A stretch of 48,098 nucleotides of DNA from Venturia oleaginea (taxonomy: Eukaryota > Ascomycota > Dothideomycetes > Venturiales > Venturiaceae), in NCBI GenBank assembly GCA_013176395.1, contig JABMLP010000053.1:1-48098 (forward strand), read 5' to 3'. The notes under the pieces were generated by a model. That model had not been told where the DNA came from. It saw nothing but the letters and a program-made list of their open reading frames with translations, and ran no database searches. Every line of letters begins with the position of its first letter. The first letter of the stretch is position 1. Position numbers and translations under genes: made by a program. Positions 10,408-20,770 of the stretch are shown here, piece after piece.

Positions 10408-10978
10408 TTAAGGGTATTTCTTCTTTATATTTATAGTTAAGGGCTCCCTTAGCTTACATACGCGTACTAACATATAGAAGATCGAGTTCTATCTTATAGC
10501 GATATCTGGTACTAAGTAGTCTAGATTCCAACGAAGATAAGAAATCGTCTCTCGCTTGAGTTAATAAATATTAGGGTCCCCAACGGGGCGGTGTCAAACG
10601 GGTTGGGTCGGTTGTGGGGCGGTGCGGGGCGGGGTATTCAGGGCGGGTTTAGGTCCTAGACTGCAACCCGACCCACCCCGCCAAGACTAGGGGCAGCGTT
10701 TAGTAAACGGGGCGGTTCCACGTGACTAATCCTGTTACAACCCGTATTTGGTACGTATACAATACGTATACAATACGGAAAAAAACACCACAACAGCGAG
10801 AACTGAGATCTTTGAAACTGAATAATTATAACGCAAATACACATCGCCTCAAGAAGGCTCCGGTTGTTCTAGGCTCGACGCGTCGCCCAGCGCGTAGAAA
10901 CGAGAGATGACAATACCGTGGCCTCAAGAGGTGGTCTGGCCGACCGGACTTCATGAGGAGGTAGATGTTAGTTCCGGA
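10408..10978. other. gene-free spacer with a G-rich block and a retroposon-like fragment
   Basis: 10570-10720 is rich in GGGGCGG-type motifs. 10743-10770 has an 11-bp direct repeat (GTATACAATAC twice). From about 10779 the sequence (GGAAAAAAACACCACAACAG) resembles the 5' end of the retroposon at 5992 on the other strand, and the similarity extends weakly into a short translated region. No host gene was recognised. Confidence 0.45.
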
Positions 10979-12272
10979 TTAGGCGACTAGATTGTGTTAG
11001 TATATGGTTCAAGCTATGAGGTAATAATGAGTACACACCTGATCCCTTGACACCGCTGAGGGTAAGGCCAGTGATCGGGACACCAGTGGTTGGGCTACCA
11101 GTTGGGGAACCGTTCTCGTAGTCCTGCTCAATGACGATACCGTACTTGGCGATGTTCTTGAGGGTGATGTCTTTGTAGGTGACGCCGGAGACGGAACCGG
11201 TAGCACCGGCGATGGTCTTGATGCGGACACCGTTGTCTGAGTTGGAGATGGTGGAGGAGGAGATGGTGACATCTTTGACGACGTTGTCGGATCGGCCACC
11301 GACACTGCCGATGAACAAACCGTGACCACCATCGCAGGATCCACCGGTGAAGGTGATATTCTATGTTGTGTTAGGGATAACTACTGCAATTTGAGAAGGC
11401 TTCACTTACAGTTCCAGAGTTGATGGCGAGGCAATCGTCCTGGTTCTTGACAATGGCGTTGGAGATGATAATGTTCTTTGAGGAACCGACGTCGTATGCG
11501 TCAGTGTTGTGTCCCAACTCGCCAGAATCACCGGCCGAGTTGTCGGTGGTAACGGAGTCGATGACAAGGTTGTCGGCTCCGTTGACACTGAAGCATTGGA
11601 CCGGGTGGTTCTTGATGTTCAATCCGGTGATGGTCGAGTCGATCATCTTGTGGGCATAGAAGAACTTTGGCTTCTTCTTTCCACCGTTGGTGCCCTTTCC
11701 GTCCCACCACTTAGCGCCGTTACCATCGATGAGATGGCCAGATGCACCGGAAACCTTGATGCCAGTTCCCGCGATGGAGATCAGGGGACCTTCCCATTCC
11801 TTGTAACCAAAAGTTGTTTTGCCAGAGAAGACGACACTGATTCTCTTAGTCAATCCAGTGAGATCAAGGGTGGTACCGGCCGGCACGGCGATGTTGCTAA
11901 GAGTTATGGTACTGCAAGATTTTGTTAGATGATACAGCCGCTGTTGGATGATACCACAATTTCAGTTAGCCGCAAAGTGGATATCGGTGGCATACAGCCG
12001 TCGGAATCATGTACCCGTCTTTTGATTTCAAAGCAATCACATCTGTATTGGTACCTCGCGGTTCCCAGCTTAGATGAAAAAACATGCAATTCTAAACCTC
12101 ATCTTTTCACTGTATATCATTCGAGAGATTTCTTCCCTGAAATTGCGGCGGCTGCAGTGGTGAAGGTGCAGGAGGAGGCACGCTCTTCAATGGCACTGTC
12201 AACGGCAGGAAGAGCTGGCGCTGCAGCAGCAATGTAGGCCAAGATGGCAAAAGCAGAGAATGTGTTCATCAT
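10979..12272 (-). pseudogene. endopolygalacturonase (GH28), disrupted
   Basis: GH28 enzymes hydrolyse alpha-1,4 bonds in pectin outside the cell. The minus-strand gene begins with a secretion signal (ATG at 12272; hydrophobic AFAILAYIAAAAPA, then an acidic/dibasic pro-region ending EER). All four catalytic/substrate motifs are present: NTDAYD, DD in 'NQDDC', GGHG and RIK. Introns are 11361-11409 (GTAAGT...AG) and about 10987-11038 (GT...AG with a TACTAAC branch site). A solo LTR (11923-12126 plus TSD) splits exon 1 shortly after the signal. In the last exon a TAA (10979-10981) precedes recognisable 'SGTNIYLL' coding, after which homology stops, so the C-terminal strand with its cysteines is lost. 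A pseudogene of a once secreted pectinase. Confidence 0.93.
11923..12126 (+). mobile_element. solo LTR, 207-bp family, copy 2, in the polygalacturonase
   Basis: It starts TGTTAGATGATACAGCC and ends TATCATTCGAGA, with perfect TSD GATTT at 11918-11922 and 12127-12131. The coding sequence on both sides joins in frame across the site (Lys-Ser-Cys). Confidence 0.92.
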
Positions 12273-12370
12273 GATGAATAGAAGTGAATAGAAAGTGAAT
12301 GACTGTGTGAATGGAATGAGTGACTGTAGTTTGAACGGGACGATGAGTAACTTGGAGCAGAACGATGGGA

Positions 12371-12380
12371 TACTTATAAA
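12371..12380 (-). promoter_or_regulatory. TATA-like element of the polygalacturonase gene
   Basis: TTTATAAGTA on the minus strand lies about 100 bp upstream of the inferred start codon at 12272. The rest of 12273-12931 is the promoter side of this gene and the 3' side of the permease. I see no ORF of note there. Confidence 0.45.
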
Positions 12381-12931
12381 ATGAATTGACGCTCATGAAT
12401 GCTGCAGGGTACTTGTCATGCTAAGCAATACGAAGCAAGGCGATGGAGAGCTTATTTCCCGCAAGAGTAATACGTGCCGGCAGTCAAAGCTTGAGGACGT
12501 TAAAGCTCCACTTGGCAGCGGGTCCATGGGTGCATGATCCAAACAAAGAATTAGTAGTAGAATATTTCTGGATGCTCCTGCCGCTGCCTTTTGATGTTTT
12601 ATTAAACATGGACTAAAAGCCATAAATCCTGCATCCATGGTGAAGTATCACTTTGATGACATCGTCGTAAGGTTGAGATGGAAGCCAAACAACGATGAAA
12701 ATATTATCGTGTTCTACATCGTGTTTGGCTGTTCGACAGTGCTGCCCGCCTGTGTCGTGCAATCGGAGATGAGTGGGCCATTACTGTTTCGACACCCTGT
12801 CAATTTCCACGAACGCGGCACGTTGGGGCGTAAATGTTCATCGTAAGCGAGCCGTTCGTGAACACGCTTCCTTTTCGAGGGCTAACGGGGCAAGTACGGC
12901 TGCATGATGCTCCTGTTGTGGGAAGGAGATT

Positions 12932-14917
12932 TTACTCAGTGGTTCCCTGCAGGCCCAGTCCTGGCTGTTTCCGATCCTCCACAAAAACAACTGGTGCTGT
13001 GAATTTCCTGCGCCCGTGCATGATGTAAATTCCAAAGCTGATCAGCATTACACTGATCCATACAAGAGGTGCCCAGTTGGCATCCTCCAATGTCGTTACC
13101 TACGCCGCGTCAGATCTTTGTCAACATCATACGATCTCACCGAACTTACAGGGACTGTTACCGGGAAACAGGAAAAGACAATCGCAAATGCGGAGTAGGC
13201 GACGGCAAAAGCATTGATAGGAAGGCCCCACATCCCCAGATCCCAACGATGAGGCGGCAGTGGTTCTTTCAGTATTCGTTTCCTCAGGACACAACCTACA
13301 GAGACCATGTAGGTAGAGAGCAGGGCCAGTAGCGAGAGTGATACAATTATGTTGAACGCAATGGTCGAGCCAAGATTGATGAGACACAAAACCAAGGTCA
13401 AAAGTGTCGTCAGGTATACCGCATTATCTGGAACGTGTCTTTTGTTGTTCATTTTCGAGATCGTTCTGGAGAATGGAAATCCAAGGTCCCGTGAAAATGC
13501 CCATACCTCCCGAGAACTGGTAGCCAGTGCGGTGATATTGCCGCTATAGATCAGCAGAAACAGAATGATGGTTAGAGTCAGGGCTTGTCACGGTACGACC
13601 GCGGACAAGTCCTTCCCGCCGTTGGGGTGGCCCCACGGCACGTGATCAAGGCAGAACCGGAGTTCTGCCGAGGAAAGGTTTTAAAGCCTACGTGGCTTCA
13701 ACCAATTCGTAGCTCTTTGAGCTACGTCCTGTCGTTAAACCTGCCTGTTGGTTTGCCTGCCAGTTCGTATATAGCCTGTTGAATGATACCTGTTCCTGCT
13801 GCTGCTCCTTCCTCCTGATACCCGAACCCGCCCCGTGACAGGGCTACGCCTTGACTTCCCGTGTTCGTAAATAGCTGCAGGTACGGCGCACCTGATTCTA
13901 GGACCGTTTCCAGCGGACCTATGCAGAATAACATCGTGATTAAAATGACGATCCCCAGAAACACGTTCATGATGTACGACCACCACATGACACGTGGCAC
14001 AACAAATCCAGCATCTGCTACCTCTTCGGAGATGTGGACAGCGCTATCGCTTCCAAGATTGCAGTACAGTACTGTCACCTGGGAGACAAGGTAGGTGGTA
14101 CCTGTAATTAATGATTAGTTGGACGGTGAGTCGAATTATGTACCATGCCGCTGGGTTTAATACCTTTACTACTCCAGCCACCATTGTTAACGACAGATGT
14201 GAATACTTCGGAAGCCGAGTTCTTCGGACACAAGACCAGAAGCGGTATCATGACGACCAGAAAGCCAACAAGATGACCATATAATGAAAGAGTCTCGATG
14301 AATGGCAGATACGGTGCTCCCCAAGTGTTGAAGAAGATGGTGATGACCAAGAAGGCGATCATGATGAGCGTGTATTGCCAGTTTGGAAATGCAAAATCTG
14401 GTGCGCCAACTTCAATCATCGCCTCAATCATCGTCGTGCACACGAACACTGAGCTGGCGACACTGGCAATCCAGCCTAGACTGCTCATCCAACCGACCGC
14501 GTAGCTGAGAAAGCGCTGATACTCCTCAGGAGCAAATTCACTTACCCAATGATATTGACCGCCTGAGGTTGGGGCCATGCTCTCCAGCTCAGCCAAACTC
14601 GCGACAATGGTTGAGTAGCAGATGACAGTGCCTATAAAAGTCCAGAAAAGCCCACCGTAGCCTCCATTCGTGAAGCCAGCACTGAGAGAAACAAGGACGA
14701 ACTCCCATGTAGCCATGTAAATGCTGATAAATCCCAAGGTACTGATGAAGTCGAAGTTGCGATTAAATTCCTGCTTCTTCCCCAAACGGGCCATATCGTG
14801 AACATCGTGCTCAGTGTTTCCTAGAGCGGCATCGTAAGTAATCGAGGTGCGGCCGACGTGTTCTTCTTCATCATGATGGGTGGATTTATAGGGCTGTTTG
14901 AGCTCAACAGCATTCAT
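12932..14917 (-). pseudogene. amino-acid/GABA-type permease (APC family), split by a solo LTR
   Basis: A plasma-membrane transporter of the fungal GABA/choline/amino-acid permease group (UGA4/HNM1-like). It has a hydrophilic N-terminus of about 65 residues, many hydrophobic helices, and the family block 'SGGQYHWVSEFAP' in the third helix region. Exons are 14917-14164, 14101-13841 continuing at 13580-13150, and 13099-12932. Introns are 14102-14163 and 13100-13149, with GT...AG ends. Once introns and LTR are removed the frame is open from ATG to TAA with no other damage, so inactivation looks recent and due to the solo LTR alone. Substrate cannot be assigned from sequence. Confidence 0.88.
13586..13840 (-). 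mobile_element. solo LTR, 255-bp family, copy 3, in the permease
   Basis: Inverted relative to the copies at 1250 and 10153. Perfect TSD GGGCT at 13581-13585 and 13841-13845. The net addition of 260 bp shifts the permease frame and brings stops. Confidence 0.92.
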
Positions 14918-15855
14918 GATGGTGGCGCTTCCGGTGGATTAGCGAAGGGGGGTGTTTGGAATGAAAGTAGAAGGAGTAAAGAGTCTAGGGAGAAGAATGG
15001 CACAAAAGAAATACGGAATGCATGATTAAGTACTAAGCTCGAAGTGGGAGACGGCCTGTCGGTAGAAAACGTCGCAATTGGCCAGGTATGCAGGCCGTAT
15101 GCCGTAGCTTAGGACTAGTAAAGAAAAGGTGGGACTCTGAGCCGCTGGAGAATACCATTATCGGACATTGTGGCCTGCTTGCGGAGTACATCCGACACGC
15201 ATTATATCCATGGTACACGGCATGTTATTGATCCTTGGGCTTGGGCGTTGTGGGAATGAAAAGCTCAAAGCGACGAGGTTGAAGTTTCAGGTCCAAGCCG
15301 TTGAATACGCGCCGAGCGAGAGACGCGCTGATAAATATATCGAATCATCTATTCGAATTTCTCCTTGCTTACAGTATTTTTCAACCAACTACAAAAGCTT
15401 TGGGTTTGATCTCGTTGTTGCGGCAGTATCGCACCATGGCATGCTGAAGCCGATACCAAGAAATCTGAATTTCCAGCTTCTATGGGCTGAATGAGCCATC
15501 ATACCGTTAGGTACCGCTCTTGGTGAGGATAGGTTGAGCACAAAGCGAGCCATCACTTCACGCCTATCAAACGTATCTGGACAATTCTGATCATTTAAAC
15601 TTGAGATGGATGTCACCCAAATTATGGTGATATATCCCGATCAAACTTACCAGAAATTCAGCGATATCGATCAAAAATTGTGGTACTAATCCACGCATCT
15701 GAAATCTGTGCACATATGGCGCATTAGATCCACGACTGCTTCGCCGACGCTATTTACGAACATCTAGAAGAGAAATATACGCCATGAATTGGGCGGCAAT
15801 ACCCTATCTATCACGTTCAGAAATTTTGCTCTAAGAGAAAGCCAAAGCCAAGCTA
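14918..15855. other. intergenic region upstream of the permease
   Basis: About 940 bp between the permease start and the stop of the DHH gene, both on the minus strand. Only short, non-conserved ORFs are present. It should hold the permease promoter; no motif stands out. Confidence 0.5.
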
Positions 15856-17134
15856 TCACTTCTTTCCGAAGTAGTTCATCAATGTGTTGCTCTGCTTACT
15901 TGGACCCTCCTTCTTCTTATCTTTGCTTTCCTTGGGCGGTTTCTCGCCAACCCGCAAACAAGTCATCAACTCCTCGAATTCGACCTTTCCAACAATGCCA
16001 CCAGACGCTTCTTTGTGGCCTCTAGCAAAAGACTCACCGAGCCTTTCCGTCAATGTCTCCGTCGGACTTCCGGCAGCAATCTTGCATAACGACTGGATAA
16101 TATTGACTGGCGTATCTCTGTTTCTAGCGCATCGAGGTATGCGACATGAAAAGTTTACTTTGTCTTCCAGATACCCCTCATTAGCCACGAGGATAATCTC
16201 CAGTTTCGGTGACTGTAGATGCCCAGCCCACCGCGTTGCGATTATTGGATGAATTTGAGCCGCGCTCGAGATTCGAAAGACAGCAATTTTGCCATCAAAG
16301 GAAAATTTGGGAGCTGTATGTGTGCAACGCTCTACCTCGGAGGCGACCTCATTACGAGCAGTAAGCAGCCGTGCATTCGTCAAGATCTCTTTGGGTTCTT
16401 TCGCGTTCAGTAGCGCATCCCATGCCGATCTCACATCGTATGTAGCAGTTCTCCTAGGTGCATTGATTCGTGCTACTGCGTCGTTGATGGCTTTCTTCGT
16501 GTATTTTTTCATCGTGCTTCTCATATCTGGAAATAGTGGATCCCATTTGAGAGCAGTGCCAAGGTCTCCGTGAGTGCCCATAACACATAGCCAGTCACAT
16601 TGCGTTGGCACATCTGGATGGAGTGGTGCGCAGAGGGTATATGTGAGGAGAGCACTGGTGGCTACGGGTGGAAAATTACACGCGTTGATGAGAGCCGCCC
16701 CTTGAGGATGATCTTCGAATGTTGCGAAATGGTGATCGATGACGAGAGCTTTATGTGGACTTTCGATGATGGGTGGAGATTTCCTGGATCCTTGGTCAAG
16801 CACAAATGTCCATTCCGGATTTTTCTCGGCAATTCTTATCCTTTCCGATTCTTCTATAATAGAGGTGCCCTTCTCGACCGGATGAATGTCGATAAGGTCA
16901 GGATCCAAACCAAGAAGAACCAGGATGCGAAAGAGGATGGCACCCGATGTCAATCCATCCGTATCTTTATCAGGAACGATTACTGTCTTCTGGTTTGCTT
17001 TGGCACTGGAATATTTAGTATAAAGTTGGGCATGGCTTCCATTTTGCTCACCATTCTATGATCATGTTGCGAGCCATCTGCATTTGTTCCTCCGGCGCAG
17101 GCCATATCTCTGATCCGTCCTCCTCTTTCATACA

Positions 17135-19960
17135 CAGTGCGTTCGATAAGCAATTGAATTGATTGACCGACGCCGACGCCGTCAGGCGCCGTCAGGCGAA
17201 CGAAAATCGGCCTATTTAGGCCATCAATCAAGCTTTGATATATATGAATCAATCAATCAATTGAAGCCTCAAGATTGAGTGATTGCTCCATCCATGGTGT
17301 TGAGTTCGCTTAAGTAACGTGACGTAGTTTTAGAAGGTAGCCCCTAGAAATTAGTGGGATGATCCACTAAATTTAGCGCCGACCGGCGCCGAAAATCGGG
17401 CTTTTCCTATGCTTCGAATATGTTTGAACATTGGATTAATTATATTCATTTTCTACTAATTTTACCATCACAACCACTACGTTTTCTCTACAGACTATTC
17501 AAGATGATGACTAGATTCGTACAGCGGAGAAGGCCTGAAGGCTATTCTCAAAGATCCGGTACAGCTATCGACGAAGCCTCACTGTCGCAAGATCTACCTC
17601 TAGAACCCGAAAGCCCTATACCAGTAGCTTCTATCCTTCCTCATAGGGTTATTACAACTCCCTTACGTCCTCTCAATCTCCAGCGTTGCAAGTTCGATAT
17701 ACAATGGTCACGGCTTCAAAAGGACGGCCAGAAACTGCGGAATCCAAGGCTTAGGCCTGTTACCAAGCAGCAGCTATCCCGACTCGACTCTTACATTTGG
17801 GAGCACGGCGCAGAGATCCAAGCGGATGGTGAGAAGCATAAGAGACTTTGGTTCTGTAAGAGGTGTCATGAATTAAGGAGTTGGCATGCAGGAATCTACG
17901 TGGCGACGTCTACCGGCGGCATACAAGGACACCTTCTCTCTCGGCACGGCGTCAAAGATCCAGGAGATTCCGTTGAAATGAATGGATTGCAAGAGGAGGA
18001 AGTAACTGAAGCGCCGTTGACACATTGCGAGACTTGTGGTCTCAAAAAGGACGATAATTTCGATGCTATCGTGTACAGACAGCAATATATTGACTGGACT
18101 ATCAAGCACAATATTGCCTTCCATACAGCCTCCCATCCCGATACCCTCTCGCTACTCAAGGCCGGCGCAATTGAGGCTCTTACAGCGATTCTACCAACCG
18201 CAAAGTCCTCCGTCATTAAATGGGCTTTTGAGTCCTACGAAAAACGGTTACCGACCATCCTACACGAGATCAAGGGCGCCAAAAGTCGAATCAATATCTC
18301 AGTAGACGCCTGGAAGGGAGGAAACCATAAGAACTACCTTGCTGTCTGCTCCCACTTCATAAATTCAAACTACAGGCAGTCACGGATTCTCATCGGCTTC
18401 CCGCGCGTTTTTGGCTCACAATCTGGAGAGAATCAAGCTAAACTGATCGCCTCAGTGCTCACTACATTCGCCATCGATGGGACAAACTTGGGAGGCTTCA
18501 CAGCGGATAATGCATCAGATAACGACGCCTGTGTTGCTCACCTTGAGGTTCTGATCTCTGGGCTATCCTCCGGGTGGTCCAGAAGATGGCGCATTCGCTG
18601 TATTGGCCATATCATCAATCTTATTGTAGAGGGCCTTCTCTTCGGCGATAATGAGCAATCTAAGCACAATAAGTCACTTGCCGCGGCCGGCGATGATGAA
18701 CAGTTTGAGGTCTGGGCGCGCCTAGGACTTATCGGTCGCGTACACAATCTCTGCATATTCATCAATCGCTCACCTGAGCGTAGAGAAGCTTTTGAAGCGC
18801 TTTAAAAAGATGCCACACTCGATGTTTGGTATGTACTTCTCGTTGGCGGCGGGATCCGATGGCACAGCACTTTCGAGATACAACGTGTCCTTTCGCTCAG
18901 GGCGGTTATTATCAAGTGGCAGAGGCACTACAACTACACCGGTAAAGGCGTTGATATTAGGAAGTCCTTCCTCACAAATGACGACTTCGAGATGCTTGAA
19001 ATTTGGTGTGCGATACTAGAAGACTTCAAGACGTTCTGTCTCAAAGAGGAGGGTAATGCGACAGAATCTATACAAGGCACAGCCGCCGGAGCCATTAAAT
19101 GGTTGACTTGCATTCACGAGAGACTCACTGACGCGCAGAATGAGGTTGCTTCTCTCAATCTTGCTACTGAGTTTGCTGAACCTTACGTAGCCGGGCTCAA
19201 AGAAGCGCTTCTGAAGACCTCAAAGTACCAGACGATGATTGAAGAGTCAGATCTCTACTACGCCGCCATTATCTGCGACCCAAACCTACGATTACTATGG
19301 TTCGAAGACCACTGGGCTAAGTACAACAATCGTACCTGGTACAAACGCGCCGAGAGAGGTATGCAGCGCCTTTTTGACGAATACTGCGACAAACACGGGA
19401 CCTTACCTTCACCATCACCGTCACCTACGCCAGAACCATCCTCAGAAGCGGAGAGTGAACCCAGCGGTAAGCGGCCCTCATACTACGACAAATTCAACAG
19501 ATTATCAGTCCACGTGATCACCAAAAAGCGCCGGGTAGTCACCAAAGAAGACGATTATACGAGATACATCAAATATTTCGACCCTACCACCTGGAAGCCA
19601 GTTCACGACGTTGTTGGGTGGTGGGAGCAGCACCGCAATGACTATCCGATCTTATCTCGTCTTGCTTTCGATGTATTATCGATTCCTGGTATGTCTGCAG
19701 AGGTTGAGAGAGTATTTTCACAAGCCGGTAGGCTCATTACCGATGCTAGAAACGGTATGAGTGATGATACAATTGAGGCGTGTCAGATACAGCATCAAGG
19801 GCTTAAAAATGGTGTATTTTAAATCTCTCAATTGACCGATCACTCAAGCCATCAATCTCACTGACACCGACTCAATCAAGCCGTCAATCAAGCCATATAT
19901 TGGCCGAATTGGGCAATCAATCTTGAGAATGGCTCAATCGATTGATTATCGAACGCACTG
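17135..19960 (+). mobile_element. hAT DNA transposon, near full length (2826 bp)
   Basis: Terminal inverted repeats start CAGTGCGTTCGATAA at both ends (then diverging AT-rich sequence). The 8-bp target duplication TTCATACA is exact at 17127-17134 and 19961-19968. Subterminal regions (17150-17275, 19825-19945) carry many short CAATCAA/TTGATTG motifs in both orientations, as expected for transposase-binding sites. It carries one transposase gene with a single nonsense codon. Confidence 0.95.
17504..19822 (+). pseudogene. hAT transposase with a single nonsense codon
   Basis: About 770 codons from ATG 17504 (a further upstream frame is open from 17420). Visible features are a BED-type zinc finger (C-x2-C near residue 125 and a paired His), 'SVDAW' with the first catalytic Asp, 'FTADNASDN', the CIGHIINL motif, and the C-terminal hAT dimerisation domain ('WWEQHRNDYPILSRLAFDVLSIPGMSAEVERVFSQ' region, 19615-19800). 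One TAA at 18803-18805 interrupts it; the frame is open on both sides. CAA to TAA is the simplest cause, a C-to-T change in a CpA context. A closely related copy elsewhere in the genome may be active. Confidence 0.93.
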
Positions 19961-20052
19961 TTCATACATTCCGATGAACAATACTCGGGTACTTCGACTC
20001 GTTTTCTCTTCGAAGCCAAATTCGAATCGGCCGCTGTCTTTGAGCGCTTCAT

Positions 20053-20770
20053 GATAGTCTTTGGTGCTGTGCCTGAATACGAAGCTCGGCAACGAGGGAT
20101 CCAATAGTAAGGTTTGAGTCGCGTAATGTTTACACGTAAGGCTGGGTTGGAACCCCTCGATCCCCCAAGCAATCGATGGATCATGAATACGATGGAAGAC
20201 GATTGTCAATGGGAAGACTCAGAAGACATTGCACAGATTTATTGCTCCTAGGTAATGACGTCTCCAGTACCCATGACTCGTGAAGCTCGATTTGGCGAGG
20301 TGATAACAAACTCTAGGATTTGCTGCTGGTGCAGGAACGATACTTAGCAACATAGAGTCGCAAGAACTGGCAGGTCTGATGTTGAGTCTGTTGTTGTTTA
20401 CTACCGTGGTTGGGTGAAAGTTATAAGACATGGCCCTCATCAGGGCAGATGTCAATCTCTCGACCACATTCGTATCTCATACATTGTATTTTCTTTGCGA
20501 GGAATCTTCAAATTTGGCATACTGACTTGAAGTCTTTTCCATTGCGTGTTTGGGATTTGTGGTAGGAGATTACTGTACTGGAGACGCGATGGCCGATCGC
20601 GGAAGACCGTTACCCGAGGTCAACAAAGCCTCCACCGTTACCGTTCCATCCCATCAATCAATTTCACTACTCGGCATCCAAGTCGATGGGAAGGATGAGT
20701 CGTTTCGGTACGAGAGGGACACAAACGTGCCACACCATTCTCTGCACTGCAACCTTTGAGCTCTCGACTT
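20053..20770. other. divergent intergenic region
   Basis: Lies between the starts of the DHH gene (minus) and the hydrolase (plus), so it would be a shared promoter region. Small ORFs here (largest about 80 codons) show no recognised family. Confidence 0.45.

Larger units (their letters stand above)
15856..20052 (-). pseudogene. RecJ-like DHH-family phosphoesterase, exon 1 split by a hAT element
   Basis: DHH/DHHA1 proteins are metal-dependent phosphoesterases or single-strand exonucleases. Exon 1 starts at ATG 20052 with a basic, nuclear-type N-terminus (KRKR), is cut by hAT at 17135-19960, resumes at 17134 and ends at 17052. An intron of 46 bp (17006-17051) follows, and exon 2 runs 17005-15856. 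Motifs are PDKDTDG (motif I), VLDQGS, the signature VIDHH, and GTHGDLG. The C-terminus 'SNTLMNYFGKK' resembles a PCNA-interacting (PIP) peptide, with Ser in place of the usual Gln. Without the hAT and one copy of its 8-bp duplication the frame is continuous, so the gene was intact until insertion. Start and intron are inferred by eye. Confidence 0.87.

Noticed and set aside
11009..11344. Proline/serine-rich 111-aa ORF
   Set aside because: It is an out-of-frame shadow of the polygalacturonase exon, whose catalytic motifs are in the other frame.
12637..13549. Several plus-strand ORFs of 60-87 codons
   Set aside because: They overlap the minus-strand permease exons and show no family features.
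13586..13840. A permease intron covering the inserted sequence
   Set aside because: It has LTR ends, a 5-bp duplication and two further copies in the window; the true introns are about 50-60 bp.
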